Of a stretch of 64,000 nt of DNA, positions 9,501-18,839 are shown one piece after another. The notes under the pieces are model-generated. The model searched no databases, was not told where the DNA came from, and worked only from the letters and a program-made list of their open reading frames with translations. This stretch comes from an uncultured Aquimarina sp. Its GTDB lineage: Bacteria; Bacteroidota; Bacteroidia; Flavobacteriales; Flavobacteriaceae. The stretch spans positions 93,198 through 157,197 of the forward strand of contig CANMLS010000008.1 in NCBI GenBank assembly GCA_947498785.1, written 5' to 3'. The translations under genes were made by a program, and so were the position numbers. How positions within the stretch are numbered: position 1 is the stretch's first letter; every line of letters starts with the position of its first letter.

Positions 9501-9707
9501 TCTAACGGAAGAGTATTTAGACCAGACCGTGTAATAATTGACAAGAATAATAACACAACAATACTTGATTATAAAACTGGTGAATATAATAGTTCGCACA
9601 GAATACAATTAGAGAAATACGCTTCGATTCTCGGGGAGATGGGGCATATAATTAAGAATAAAGTTCTTATTTATTTTAATGAAAATATTACTTTAAAATA
9701 TCTATAA
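6555..9707 (+). CDS. AddA-like UvrD-family helicase/nuclease
   Basis: The 1,050-residue protein has the superfamily 1A helicase motifs in order: Walker A AAAGAGKT (residues 12-19), motif I-adjacent AITFTNKAVAEMK, motif II DEFQD (390-394), GDAKQAIYRWRGG, LPKNYRSHEEI, and TIHKAKGLEF. The C-terminus carries a PD-(D/E)XK nuclease site (PDRVII...ILDYKTGEY, with Asp 1005 and Lys 1007). This arrangement matches AddA/RecB-type enzymes that resect double-strand breaks for RecA repair. The start is TTG at 6555; it leaves only 11 residues before Walker A, as in relatives. The likely partner is the AddB-like nuclease 1.8 kb downstream, with the OmpA-family gene between them. Confidence 0.88.
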   Translation: MSLTTSFTVYNAAAGAGKTYTLVKEYLITLLKGEFKESYKNILAITFTNKAVAEMKTRVLENLVAISQPNTPEKYQNLIQELVVATKIEEQKLKRKAYNILRSILHNYAAFDIVTIDTFTHRVIRTFAHDLGIPMNFEIEMDTDSLIEEAVDTVVSQIGLNEELTKLIIDFAISKLEEDKSWDITIELNKIARLLFSENDRDHLNKLSDKTTDDFDNLKKLLNQKITDCKRNIISGSNTILQLIKEKEITHKDFTRSSIPNHFIKLAEGDTKVDFKAVWKQNIQEASFYGAKLDSHQKDKIDSIRPLIEEAFLTTKQILIETNLFENSIKNLTPLSVLNAINKELLNIKKERKILLISEFNTIISKAIQDQPAPFIYERLGERYRDYFIDEFQDTSELQWNNMIPLIDNAVSTETLTGKRGQVTIVGDAKQAIYRWRGGKAEQFIELSSNKNPFSTQEKQVLDLPKNYRSHEEIIKFNNDFFTFSSTDFSNIKHQELYIKGNNQQVNDKKNGYVNISFVNAKNVAEEDEVYPKKVFETIVELGEKGYKLNEICIIVRKQKEGAVIADFLTQKGLSIISSETLLIANSPQIRFIIDMFTWFTQPDHLPSKINVLYFLTEQFSIEEKHSFLQKMIGRDKHSFSLELKSLGVDFNFGTLATKPLYDAAEYIITSFFPVDATTAYLQFFLDVIFTFSQKHTEGIIGFLSYWNIKKDKLSIVAPEAEKAIQIMTIHKAKGLEFSCVIYPYANIDIYRELEPKTWLPVNKEHYANFEELFINYNKSISEYGVEAKEIVLNRQAQLELDAFNLLYVVLTRAKEQMYIISNLELNAKGESNPNTFSGKLIAYLKHMNRWDVEKTEYAFGSSLRSSIQNTDKKSKTKVVKLSQLEGHSRKYKVNIVTNSGKLWDTSQQNAIEKGNLIHDLMASIETHLDVKRAIEEAHKKGEIAIDEKEILYNELKNIINHPKLFSYFSIDNIIYNERDIISNGRVFRPDRVIIDKNNNTTILDYKTGEYNSSHRIQLEKYASILGEMGHIIKNKVLIYFNENITLKYL

Positions 9708-9927
9708 ATAAACCGATATTTTCGTAATTACTAAAATTTTTTTAAGGATAAAAGGTATTTTTATCTTATAATTGTATCTTGATTGTTGAGATAAAACCTG
9801 TAATTTTTCTCTAACAAGGTTAAAATTGTTGCTTTTTTTGGGGCTAAAAAATAGTAAATAAAAACTACAAGACCCTCCAAAGCTTCGATATATACTGGCC
9901 TGTTATGAAAAATTTATTAGATTTGTC

Positions 9928-9958
9928 TTTGACAGTTATGTTTAACATATTACATTTG
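9928..9958 (+). promoter_or_regulatory. Consensus Bacteroidota promoter of the OmpA-family gene
   Basis: TTTG (9928-9931), exactly 19 bases, then TACATTTG (9951-9958). This is a full match to the -33/-7 pattern and the best promoter in the window; the ATG follows at 9993. Confidence 0.85.
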
Positions 9959-9992
9959 CTCTAATTAACACTTAAAAATTAAATTATTGAAT

Positions 9993-11390
9993 ATGAAACA
10001 TCTTAGCACATTATTAGTGGCTTCGTTACTGGTACTTGGAGTTAGTACTGCGAATGCACAAGATGAAAACAATCCTTGGGCGGTTTCTATAGGTATTAAT
10101 GCCGTTGATATATTTCCTACTGGCGGAGATCTTATAAGTCAAGGTGAAATTTTCGACGAATTTTTTAATGCTAGTGACCATTGGAACATTCTTCCATCTG
10201 TTTCTAAATTATCTGTAGGTAGATACATTGGAGATGGTTTTGCGTTCACAGCTTCTGGGTCTGTTAACAAAATTGACAAATTAGGAGAGCTTCCTGATGG
10301 AACTAATGTTGACGCAGATGATCTTTCTTATTATGCTCTTGACGGTAGAATTAGCTATAGTCTTAAAAATGTTTTAAATACAAGTTGGTTTGATCCTTAC
10401 GTAGGTGTAGGTGGTGGATATACTTGGCTTGATGAGATAGGTGCTGGGACATTTAATGGTTCTCTTGGAATTAATCTTTGGTTAACTGAGAACTTAGCAT
10501 TCAATGTTCAATCAACATACAAACATGTGTTTGAAGATTACGAAACAGGAAACTATCCTCCAACTCACTTTCAACATTCTGCAGGTCTTACTTTCGCTTT
10601 CGGTGGAAAAGATACAGATGGTGACGGAGTATATGATAAAGATGACGAATGTCCAGAAGTTCCTGGTTTAGAAGAATTCAATGGATGTCCTGATACAGAT
10701 GGTGACGGAATTACAGACGCAAAAGATGACTGTCCTGATACTGCAGGTACTGCAGAATTTAATGGATGTCCTGATACAGACGGTGATGGTGTTCCAGATC
10801 CTAAAGATGAGTGTCCTACTGAAGCTGGATTAGCAGAACTTAATGGATGTCCTGATGCTGACGGTGACGGAATCGCTGATGGTAAAGATGGTTGTCCAAA
10901 TGAAGCTGGACCTGCTGCAAATAACGGATGCCCTTACCAAGATAAAGATGGTGACGGAGTATTAGATAAAGATGATAACTGTCCTGATGTTGCTGGTACT
11001 GTTGCAAACAACGGATGTCCTGAAGTAACTGAAGAAGTTCAAAAGACTCTTAACGAATATGCTAAAACGATCCTATTTGATTCTGGTAAATCTAGTATCA
11101 AATCAGAATCTAATAAAGTTCTTGGTGATATTATTGCTATCTTAAAAGAATATCCTAATGCTAAGTTTACTGTAGAAGGACATACTGATAGTGTTGGTAG
11201 TGCTAAGCTAAATCAGAGATTATCTGACTCTAGAGCTAATGCAGTTAAGACATATTTAACTGAAAATGGTATCGATCAGTTTAGATTATCTGCTGTTGGT
11301 TATGGTGAAGACAGACCAATCGCTTCTAATAAAACAAGAGCTGGTAGATCAGAAAACAGACGTGTAGAGATTAACTTAGTGAAAGAATAA
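9993..11390 (+). CDS. OmpA-family outer-membrane protein with thrombospondin type 3 repeats
   Basis: I take the ATG at 9993 because it gives a clean signal peptide ending STANAQ; a TTG two codons earlier is also possible. Residues about 24-200 form a small beta-barrel (alternating pattern, GVGGGYTWL, final strand AGLTFAFGG). Residues about 206-343 hold five calcium-binding thrombospondin type 3 repeats ([15 protein letters not shown] and variants, each ending NGCP). Residues about 355-465 are an OmpA domain ([35 protein letters not shown]) that binds peptidoglycan. The protein therefore ties the outer membrane to the wall. A consensus promoter and a perfect terminator show a strongly expressed single gene. 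Confidence 0.92.
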   Translation: MKHLSTLLVASLLVLGVSTANAQDENNPWAVSIGINAVDIFPTGGDLISQGEIFDEFFNASDHWNILPSVSKLSVGRYIGDGFAFTASGSVNKIDKLGELPDGTNVDADDLSYYALDGRISYSLKNVLNTSWFDPYVGVGGGYTWLDEIGAGTFNGSLGINLWLTENLAFNVQSTYKHVFEDYETGNYPPTHFQHSAGLTFAFGGKDTDGDGVYDKDDECPEVPGLEEFNGCPDTDGDGITDAKDDCPDTAGTAEFNGCPDTDGDGVPDPKDECPTEAGLAELNGCPDADGDGIADGKDGCPNEAGPAANNGCPYQDKDGDGVLDKDDNCPDVAGTVANNGCPEVTEEVQKTLNEYAKTILFDSGKSSIKSESNKVLGDIIAILKEYPNAKFTVEGHTDSVGSAKLNQRLSDSRANAVKTYLTENGIDQFRLSAVGYGEDRPIASNKTRAGRSENRRVEINLVKE

Positions 11391-11413
11391 GTAGACCTCT
11401 TCTCAATAATAAT

Positions 11414-11446
11414 AAAAACGTCCCGAAATTTTCGGGACGTTTTTTA
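11414..11446 (+). terminator. Terminator of the OmpA-family gene
   Basis: AAAAACGTCCCGAAA (11414-11428) pairs with TTTCGGGACGTTTTT (11430-11444), followed by more T. Confidence 0.9.
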
Positions 11447-11553
11447 TTTTTATACCGTATAAATAAACCATTCAAAATTTCTCTTCTTTAACAGAAATAA
11501 TGAGTAAATTATAAAATAATTTACTCCATTTGTTGGTATAAAATTTTAAACCT

Positions 11554-14292
11554 TTGAAAAGTTTTCTAAAAGAGGTATTACTAGAACTACATGAAGTAAA
11601 AGAAAACATCAGCGATCTGATTTTTCTTGTGCCTAGCAAAAGAGCTGGGCTTTTTCTTAAGAAAGAACTTTTAGAAATGTATAAGGATCAGACTTTTTTT
11701 GCTCCTGTAATCCTTAGTATAGAAGAATTTATTACTCAACTATCAGGCCTTCAACAAATAGATAATGTAGAAACATTATTTGAATTTTATGAAACGTATT
11801 TAAATACTCATTCTCATTTAGAAAAAGAAAATTTTGAAACCTTTAGTAATTGGGCACAAACCTTAGTTTATGATTTTAATGAAATCGATAGATATTGTAT
11901 AAATCATCAGAGCTTTTTTTCATATTTATCAGGCATACAAGATCTAAATCATTGGTATTTACAAAAAGAAAAGACAGAGCTTGTTAAGAATTACGTTAAA
12001 TTTTGGAATAGTTTAATAGATTACTATAATAATTTTAAAGATAAACTGCTAAAAAAGAAAGTAGGTTATCAAGGATTGTTATATAGAAAGGCATCAGAAG
12101 ATATCCATGAATATGTGAAAGTAGAAAAGAGAAAGCATGTTTTGGTTGGGTTTAATGCGCTTAATAACGCAGAGCAAATTATCTTTCAATCTCTATTAGA
12201 GGCAGGTATTGCAAAAGTGTTTTGGGATGCTGATCAGTTTTTTATAGAGAATACTTATCATGAAGCATCCTTATTCTTAAGAGCTTATAAAAATAAATGG
12301 GAGTACTATAAAACAAAACCATTTAAGTGGGTGAGAAATAATTTCTCTACACAAAAGGATATTACAACGATTGGCGTACCTAAAAATATAGGTCAAGCAA
12401 AATCTGTAGGTCAGATACTCGCCTCGATTCCTAAATCTGACATGGAAAATACTGCATTAGTGCTTGCTGATGAAGGATTATTGCAACCTATACTTAACTC
12501 ACTACCTAATACAGTAGAATCTCTTAATATTACAATGGGATTACCTTTAAAAGAGGTACCATTATCTGCATTTTTCGAATTATTATTTAACGTTCATAAA
12601 AACCCTAATACCAAAGGAATATATTACAAATCAATATTAGCAATTTTAAATAGTCTTCCAGCACACAGGTTACTTGGATTAGATATCTCATCGCGTTTAA
12701 TTTATGTTATATCTCAAGAAAATATAGTGTATGTAACACTAACTAAGTTACAGGAGCAAGTTTCTGATCATAAAAAAGAAGTATTAAGATTGTTATTCGA
12801 ACCATGGACAGATGTTGGTGTTGCTCTAGAGAATTGCAAAAGGATAATACAACTGCTTAAGAATAATCTGAATAAAGATATAGATGAGCTCGAATTAGAA
12901 TATGTATACCATTTTCATTTGGTATTCAACAAAGTATCTGCTTTATTTAGTAATTATGACTATTTGGACTCAATAGGATCTTTATATACATTATATAAGG
13001 ATATTTTGATGACAGAAACATTAGATTTTTTTGGAGAACCATTTAGAGGATTACAACTCATGGGAATGTTAGAATCTCGATGTCTTGATTTTGAGACAGT
13101 GATTATTTCATCTGTAAATGAAGGAGTTTTACCAGCTGGTAAGAGTACAAACTCTTTTATTCCGTATGATTTAAAGAGAGCATACAACCTTCCTACTTAT
13201 AAAGAAAAAGATGCAATTTATACCTATCATTTTTATAGGTTGATCCAAAGAGCTAAAAAAGTGTATTTAATCTATAATACCGAGGATGAAGGTGTTGGCG
13301 GTGGAGAGAAAAGCAGATTTTTACTTCAGCTGGATATAGATAAAAGACCAAACCATAATCTCAGACAATATACCATTTCATCAGAAGTACCAAAACTAAC
13401 CAAACAACCGCTAGAAGTAAGGAAAAATGAAGCCATTATACAAAAATTAAAAGAACTAGGAGCTCATGGATTATCGCCTTCTGCATTAACAACATATATA
13501 CGAAATCCAATGGATTTCTATTACAAATATGTTTTAGGAGTTAAAGAAACAGAGGAAGTCGAAGAAACTATTGCGGCCAATACTCTAGGTACCGTTATTC
13601 ATAATACCCTAGAAAATTTTTATAAACCATTGGAGAATACTTTTCTTACAAAAAGTGAGATTGGAAAAATGAGAAACAAGATTGATCAAGAGCTTCGAGA
13701 TCAGTTTAGGAAAGAATATACAGAACTGGATATAAGACAAGGTAAGAATCTCTTGATTTTTGAAGTTGCCAAACGATACATTTATAATTTTTTGAAATCT
13801 GAAGAAAAATTATTGAGCAACGGAGCCCAAATGAAAATTGTATCTATAGAAAGCAATCTAAAAACTCAATTGCAAATTCCTGAGTTGGATTTTCCCATTT
13901 ACCTTAAAGGAAAAGTTGATCGTATTGACGAGTTAGATGGGCAATTAAGAGTTATTGATTATAAAACAGGTAAGGTAACCCGAAATGATGTTGTTATTAT
14001 GAATTGGGATACTATTACAGAAGATTATAAATATAGTAAGACAATACAGGTTTTGGCATATGGATATATGCAATATAATGAGAACCCAACCACTGAAACC
14101 TTTCTAGCTGGTATTATTTCATTTAAAAACCTTCAGGAAGGATTTATTAAGTTTGGAACAAAAGAAAAGATAAGAGGTAAAGCAAATCACGATGTTTCTA
14201 GTGCTGTATTTGATAAGTATTTATTACAACTTAAAAAGTTGATTCTGGAAATTTTTGATATAGAGGTACCATTTACTGAAAAAGAGATATAA
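11554..14292 (+). CDS. AddB-like PD-(D/E)XK nuclease
   Basis: The 912-residue protein resembles the AddB side of AddAB. The N-terminus is an inactive helicase-like part (FLVPSKRAGLFLKKEL, no GKT Walker A). The C-terminus holds the nuclease: LSPSALTTYIRNPMDFYYKYVLG, GTVIHNTLENFY, then GKVDRID...LRVIDYKTGKV. In Firmicutes AddB an iron-sulfur cluster is held by Cys flanking the nuclease, including one in the CPF motif; here that position is NPM, so the cluster is most likely absent. The start is TTG at 11554. It probably acts with the AddA-like protein at 6555 in break resection. The stop is followed two bases later by the hydrolase gene, so the two are co-transcribed. Confidence 0.8.
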   Translation: MKSFLKEVLLELHEVKENISDLIFLVPSKRAGLFLKKELLEMYKDQTFFAPVILSIEEFITQLSGLQQIDNVETLFEFYETYLNTHSHLEKENFETFSNWAQTLVYDFNEIDRYCINHQSFFSYLSGIQDLNHWYLQKEKTELVKNYVKFWNSLIDYYNNFKDKLLKKKVGYQGLLYRKASEDIHEYVKVEKRKHVLVGFNALNNAEQIIFQSLLEAGIAKVFWDADQFFIENTYHEASLFLRAYKNKWEYYKTKPFKWVRNNFSTQKDITTIGVPKNIGQAKSVGQILASIPKSDMENTALVLADEGLLQPILNSLPNTVESLNITMGLPLKEVPLSAFFELLFNVHKNPNTKGIYYKSILAILNSLPAHRLLGLDISSRLIYVISQENIVYVTLTKLQEQVSDHKKEVLRLLFEPWTDVGVALENCKRIIQLLKNNLNKDIDELELEYVYHFHLVFNKVSALFSNYDYLDSIGSLYTLYKDILMTETLDFFGEPFRGLQLMGMLESRCLDFETVIISSVNEGVLPAGKSTNSFIPYDLKRAYNLPTYKEKDAIYTYHFYRLIQRAKKVYLIYNTEDEGVGGGEKSRFLLQLDIDKRPNHNLRQYTISSEVPKLTKQPLEVRKNEAIIQKLKELGAHGLSPSALTTYIRNPMDFYYKYVLGVKETEEVEETIAANTLGTVIHNTLENFYKPLENTFLTKSEIGKMRNKIDQELRDQFRKEYTELDIRQGKNLLIFEVAKRYIYNFLKSEEKLLSNGAQMKIVSIESNLKTQLQIPELDFPIYLKGKVDRIDELDGQLRVIDYKTGKVTRNDVVIMNWDTITEDYKYSKTIQVLAYGYMQYNENPTTETFLAGIISFKNLQEGFIKFGTKEKIRGKANHDVSSAVFDKYLLQLKKLILEIFDIEVPFTEKEI

Positions 14293-14294
14293 TC

Positions 14295-15143
14295 ATGATT
14301 ACTGTACACAGAAATATAAAGATACAAGGAAAACATCAAAAATTAATTTTAATTGATGTGTTTTATAAGAATACCAAGTTGCAAAAACCAGCTGTTATTT
14401 TTTGTCATGGATATAAGGGTTTTAAAGATTGGGGTGCTTGGGAATTGGTTGCAAAAATGTTTGCTAATTCAGGTTTTTTCTTCATAAAATTTAATTTTTC
14501 ATACAACGGAGGAACAGAACAACAACCGATGGACTTTCCAGATTTAGAAGCTTTCGGGCAGAATAATTTTATTAAAGAACTTGATGATTTAGATGCTGTG
14601 ATAAACAGGATTTCTGCTTCAGATTTTGATTTTAAAAAAGAGATTAATTTGTTAGATATTATTTTAATTGGACATTCTCGTGGTGGTGGGATTGCAACAA
14701 TAAAAGCAGCTGAAGATTCAAGAATTTCAAAATTAATTACCTGGGCAGGTGTTTCTGATTATGAACGACGTTTTCCAAAAGGAGAAGCTTTTGAAGAGTG
14801 GAAAAATAAAGGGATTATGTATGTCCAAAATGGAAGAACCAAACAACAAATGCCGCACTATTTCCAGTTTTATACAACTTTTATAGCACATAAAGAACGA
14901 CTTACCATTGCTAACGCAGCTCGACAAATTGAGATTCCATTTTTAATAATTCATGGTACAACAGATCCAACAGTTAATGTGCAAGAAGCAAAAGATATTC
15001 ATTCCTGGAATCCTAATAGTAAGTTACTTTTGATAGAAGGCGCTGATCACGTTTTTGGATCAAAACACCCATGGAACAGGATTGACTTACCAAAAAACCT
15101 TGAGATAACCACCCGAAAATCAATAGAATTTGCAAATTTTTAA
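14295..15143 (+). CDS. Alpha/beta hydrolase, dienelactone-hydrolase-like
   Basis: The 282-residue protein has the alpha/beta hydrolase core: VIFCHGYKGFKDWGAW (oxyanion region), LIGHSRGGGIAT (nucleophile Ser in GHSRG), IHGTTDPTVNV (acid Asp) and GADHVFGSKHPW (catalytic His). No signal peptide. The substrate is unknown; related proteins are esterases or peptidases. Translation is probably coupled to the AddB-like gene, whose stop lies two bases before this ATG. Confidence 0.85.
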   Translation: MITVHRNIKIQGKHQKLILIDVFYKNTKLQKPAVIFCHGYKGFKDWGAWELVAKMFANSGFFFIKFNFSYNGGTEQQPMDFPDLEAFGQNNFIKELDDLDAVINRISASDFDFKKEINLLDIILIGHSRGGGIATIKAAEDSRISKLITWAGVSDYERRFPKGEAFEEWKNKGIMYVQNGRTKQQMPHYFQFYTTFIAHKERLTIANAARQIEIPFLIIHGTTDPTVNVQEAKDIHSWNPNSKLLLIEGADHVFGSKHPWNRIDLPKNLEITTRKSIEFANF

Positions 15144-15202
15144 CATATCAAGATTATTAAAACTATAACATTTGTTCTTTTTTTTTCTTTTATTTGTAAC
15201 TT

Positions 15203-15487
15203 ATGAAGTCAAATAGACATAGCATAGCTTCAATATTTCTGATATTATTCAGTTTTATTCAGTTAGCAGACCTTCATGTTTTAGGTCACGATGCTAATGA
15301 TATTGATTGTACTGTATGTCAAATGATTTCAGAGAATCCAAATGATGGATATATTAGCATAGAGGTTATAGAAATCCCTTCTGTAATTACAATTCCTGCA
15401 AATGTTGTTCGTATTAATTATGTTCAACAATATTTTGATTATTCATCCAAATATTCATTCCTTAATAAGGCGCCACCTGCTGCCTAA
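15203..15487 (+). CDS. Small exported CxxC/His protein, metal-related (DUF2946-like)
   Basis: The 94-residue product has an N-terminal hydrophobic export segment (IASIFLILFSFIQLADLHVLGHD) followed by DIDCTVCQM and ends NKAPPAA. A His/Asp cluster, a CxxC and a C-terminal APP motif are typical of small periplasmic proteins of the DUF2946 type, which are often found next to copper or zinc transport genes. It lies 81 bp before a ZnuD-like receptor and in the same direction. A metal-binding or metal-sensing accessory role is inferred from this. Confidence 0.6.
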   Translation: MKSNRHSIASIFLILFSFIQLADLHVLGHDANDIDCTVCQMISENPNDGYISIEVIEIPSVITIPANVVRINYVQQYFDYSSKYSFLNKAPPAA

Positions 15488-15568
15488 TAACTATTTATTT
15501 TAATAGATCTCTTTTACTAGTAAACGTTATTTATAATAGTTACTAGTTTATTCTTATTTCACATATAA

Positions 15569-17971
15569 ATGAAAAGACTCACGCTTATTCTTGTGCTTCT
15601 TTTAGGGACTACCATTTTATCGGCACAAGAATGCGATAAAACACTTACCGGAAAGGTAATTGATTTTCATGATGGAGCACCTCTAAAAGAAGCAACTATA
15701 ACATTTAATAATAAAACAATTGTGACTGATAACAATGGTAGATATACGATCAATGATTTGTGCGCAGTGTCTTATGCATTTACTGTGTCGCATGTAGATT
15801 GTAATTCTCAAGTATTTACTATTGATCTGTCTAAGGTTACAACAAAAGATTTTTATTTAGAACATCATCTTAATGAGCTGCAAGAGGTACAAGTATCAGG
15901 AGAAAACCTTAGTAAAACATCCTCTTCTCAAGAAGAAACGATTAATAAAAATATAATAGAAAGATATAGCAACGCTTCTTTAGGTGATGCGTTAAAAGAA
16001 ATAACAGGTGTATCTTCATTAAACACTGGATCTACTATTGTGAAACCTATTATACAGGGTCTTAGCGGAAGTAGAATACTTATGATGAATAATGGTGTAA
16101 GGATGCAGGATATGGAGTGGGGAGACGAACATGCTCCCAATGTAGATATAAATGTTGCCAACAGTGTTACTGTGGTCAAGGGTGCTTCTGCTTTAAAATA
16201 TGGAGGAGATGCAATCGGTGGAGTAATTATTATAGAAACTAATAGAGCACCAGCCAAAGACACTTTATTTGGAAAAACAGTTCTATCGGGGAGTACAAAT
16301 GGAAGAGGAGGTTCTTTAACCTCAAAATTGACAAAAGCATATGAAAGTGGGATGTTTCTAAAAGTACAGGGAACCCTAAAAAGATTTGGAGATGTTGAAG
16401 CTCCCGATTATGTTCTTTCTAATACAGGAATTTTTGAAAAAGGGTTTTCAGCATCATTTGGACTAAATAAATTCACCTATGGATGGGATGCTTTTTATTC
16501 TTTTTATAATAATGAGATAGGTGTCTTATCTGCATCTCATATTGGTAATGTAGATGACCTTATTACCTCTATAAATAGTGGTCAGCCTGATATTATTCGT
16601 GATTTTACTTATGATATCGATAACCCAAAGCAAGAAGTAACACATCATTTGGGGCGTATAAGGTATTTTAAAAGATTTGAACAACTGGGTAAATGGACTA
16701 CGCAATATGATTTTCAACTCAATAATAGACTAGAGTTTGATATTAGAAGAACACAAGAATTAAGTAAAATTCCTGCTATAGATTTGGAGTTAACAACGCA
16801 TTCATTAACCTCAGATTTTGAATTTGATTCTAATGAAAAATATAAATTTACTACAGGAGCATTATTTAGGTATCAAGAAAATTTTGCAAATCCTCTAACA
16901 GGAGTAAGACGCCTTATTCCTGATTATAATAAATATGATGCGGGTATCTTTTTTACAGCAGAATATGACCTAAATGAAAATATAATTTTGGATGCTGGAA
17001 TTCGATATGATTTTAATCAAATTGATGCGCAAAAATTTTATTTAGATTCGAGATGGGAGGCAAGAGGTTATAATCAAGATTTCTCAGATATTATTGTCGA
17101 TGAAAATATAATTGGATCACAGTTGTTGACTAATCCAGTTTTTGATTATCATAATGTTTCAGGTACAGTAGGGATTCAATATAAATTCGATAATGATTAC
17201 GAGTTTCGTTTTAATTACGCTTTATCCCAACGAGCTCCTAATCCGTCAGAATTGTTTAGTGATGGCTTGCACCATTCTGCGGCAAGGATTGAATTAGGAG
17301 ATCTTAGAATTGATCAAGAGACTTCTCATAAAATATCATTGTCACTTCAAAATAATAATCAAAAATGGGGAGGATGGGAGATTGCTCCATATGCTAACCT
17401 AATTCAAGATTACATTCTTTTAGAACCCATAGCTACAGAGTTAACTATTAGAGGGGCATTCCCTGTATGGCAATATAGACAAACTGATGCTAGATTATTA
17501 GGAGTTGACGCCAAAGTCTTTGCAAATTGGCATACAAACTGGAGAACTGATCACAATTTTTCCTTGGTAAAAGGCCTCGAGTCCGATGACAAACAAGCTT
17601 TAATTAATATACCTGCTCCTAATTTTAATAATAAAATCACGTTTACCAAAACAGAATGGTTTGACCTTAAGGTTTCGTTAGAGAGTCAATATCATTTTAA
17701 GCAAAACGAGTTTCCTTCAAATATAACTGTGTTTTCTCCAGATAGTGGGCAAGATGTCGTACTAGAAGTAAATACACCCCCATCAGCTTATCATTTACTT
17801 AATTTTGATACAAATATAAAGTTTATGATTGGCCAGAAAAACACATTAAATTTTGGATTAGCGATTAACAACTTAGCAAATACAACATATAGAAATTACC
17901 TGAATCGTCAACGATATTTTGCCGATGATTTGGGTAGAAACTTTTTATTACGAATATCAATTAACTATTAA
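15569..17971 (+). CDS. TonB-dependent receptor, ZnuD-like (probable zinc/heavy-metal uptake)
   Basis: The 800-residue protein has a signal peptide ending ILSAQ, a carboxypeptidase-regulatory-like domain (about residues 24-95), a plug (about 110-220, with KPIIQGLSGSRILMMNNGVR) and a barrel of about 560 residues ending in ISINY. The segment LFSDGLHHSAARIELGDL...ETSHKISL resembles the His-containing region of ZnuD-type zinc receptors. WEWGDEHAP-like His/Asp in the plug (EWGDEHAPNVDI) fits the same family. It imports a substrate across the outer membrane with TonB energy. The neighbours (CxxC protein before, lipoprotein 12 bp after) support a metal module. Zinc is inferred. Confidence 0.8.
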   Translation: MKRLTLILVLLLGTTILSAQECDKTLTGKVIDFHDGAPLKEATITFNNKTIVTDNNGRYTINDLCAVSYAFTVSHVDCNSQVFTIDLSKVTTKDFYLEHHLNELQEVQVSGENLSKTSSSQEETINKNIIERYSNASLGDALKEITGVSSLNTGSTIVKPIIQGLSGSRILMMNNGVRMQDMEWGDEHAPNVDINVANSVTVVKGASALKYGGDAIGGVIIIETNRAPAKDTLFGKTVLSGSTNGRGGSLTSKLTKAYESGMFLKVQGTLKRFGDVEAPDYVLSNTGIFEKGFSASFGLNKFTYGWDAFYSFYNNEIGVLSASHIGNVDDLITSINSGQPDIIRDFTYDIDNPKQEVTHHLGRIRYFKRFEQLGKWTTQYDFQLNNRLEFDIRRTQELSKIPAIDLELTTHSLTSDFEFDSNEKYKFTTGALFRYQENFANPLTGVRRLIPDYNKYDAGIFFTAEYDLNENIILDAGIRYDFNQIDAQKFYLDSRWEARGYNQDFSDIIVDENIIGSQLLTNPVFDYHNVSGTVGIQYKFDNDYEFRFNYALSQRAPNPSELFSDGLHHSAARIELGDLRIDQETSHKISLSLQNNNQKWGGWEIAPYANLIQDYILLEPIATELTIRGAFPVWQYRQTDARLLGVDAKVFANWHTNWRTDHNFSLVKGLESDDKQALINIPAPNFNNKITFTKTEWFDLKVSLESQYHFKQNEFPSNITVFSPDSGQDVVLEVNTPPSAYHLLNFDTNIKFMIGQKNTLNFGLAINNLANTTYRNYLNRQRYFADDLGRNFLLRISINY

Positions 17972-17983
17972 ATTTTTAAAATA

Positions 17984-18580
17984 ATGAACTTACGTAAATT
18001 TTTAGCCATTTTTTCAATGGGAGCTTTAATATTAACATCTTGCTCAAGCGATGATGATTCTGCACCAGTAAGCGAAGAAGAAGTTATTACTACAATGGAA
18101 GTAATGCTTACTGATGGTACAGATACTGTTAAACTTCGTTTTTTTGATGCAGATGGTGCAGATGGTCCAACGGCTCCAACCTCAACAGTAAGTGGAGCAT
18201 TAAAGGCAAGTACAACGTATACTGGATCCATTCTTATTTTGAATGCAACAGAAAGTCCGGCTGAAGAAGTAAATGAAGAGATAAAAGAAGAAGCTGCAGA
18301 GCACCAGTTTTTTTATATTACTAATGATCTGGGTATCACTACAACGTATACAGATAAAGAATGTGATTATAATGGTACATCTTGTAGTGATGCTGCTAAC
18401 ACAGCTCCTGTAGGATTAACATTTTCATTAGTGACTACAGATGCTACAGGTAATGGTATGCTAAGGTTCGTTTTAAGACATGAGCCTAATAAAGATGCTG
18501 CTGGAGTTTCTGGTGGAGATATAACGAACGCAGGAGGTGATCCTGATATCGATTGGACATTTGATATCTCTGTAGAATAA
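17984..18580 (+). CDS. Lipoprotein accompanying the metal-type TonB receptor
   Basis: The 198-residue product has a lipoprotein signal (ALILTSCSSDDDS, Cys lipidated) and a beta-rich acidic domain containing two Cys (ECDYNGTSC) and a conserved-looking end RFVLRHEPNKDAAG...GDPDIDWTFDI. Genes of this kind are commonly annotated in Flavobacteriaceae directly after TonB receptors as 'type 1 periplasmic binding fold' proteins. It follows the receptor by 12 bp and is closed by a terminator, so it belongs to the receptor operon. It may hand over or bind the metal ligand; this is inference. Confidence 0.7.
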   Translation: MNLRKFLAIFSMGALILTSCSSDDDSAPVSEEEVITTMEVMLTDGTDTVKLRFFDADGADGPTAPTSTVSGALKASTTYTGSILILNATESPAEEVNEEIKEEAAEHQFFYITNDLGITTTYTDKECDYNGTSCSDAANTAPVGLTFSLVTTDATGNGMLRFVLRHEPNKDAAGVSGGDITNAGGDPDIDWTFDISVE

Positions 18581-18587
18581 ATTTTAA

Positions 18588-18812
18588 AAACCTCCCAGAC
18601 CAACATGGGAGAATTTTTTAGAATTAGGAATTAGGAGATCAAATTCACTAACGATCACTGAAGCATATACTATAGAAAATCATAGATATGGAGCAATTAT
18701 AGCCGATTTTGTAGATAATTGTGTTAAAAAAAACCCGCCTAACAATTATTCTATAGGTATAAGATATAATATAGGTTGGTTTAAAATTGACCTTGCTCCT
18801 TTAAGAGTATGA
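18588..18812 (+). pseudogene. Relic of the 3' end of an unidentified gene
   Basis: A 74-codon open stretch without any ATG, GTG or TTG start ends at TGA 18810-18812. Its last ~55 residues have protein-like composition (TIENHRYGAIIADF, YSIGIRYNIGWFKIDL). It overlaps the terminator of the preceding lipoprotein gene, so no functional start can lie upstream. I read it as a truncated leftover; the family is unknown. Confidence 0.4.
18592..18619 (+). terminator. Terminator of the TonB receptor/lipoprotein operon
   Basis: CTCCCA (18592-18597) and TGGGAG (18606-18611) pair around an 8-base loop, followed by AATTTTTT. Confidence 0.75.
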
Positions 18813-18839
18813 TAATCGAAAAATATAAATCAAAATAAA

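Noticed and set aside
10612..11030. Tandem DNA repeats inside the OmpA-family gene as a possible CRISPR or satellite
   Set aside because: They are in frame and encode thrombospondin type 3 repeats with varied bases; no spacer-repeat layout.
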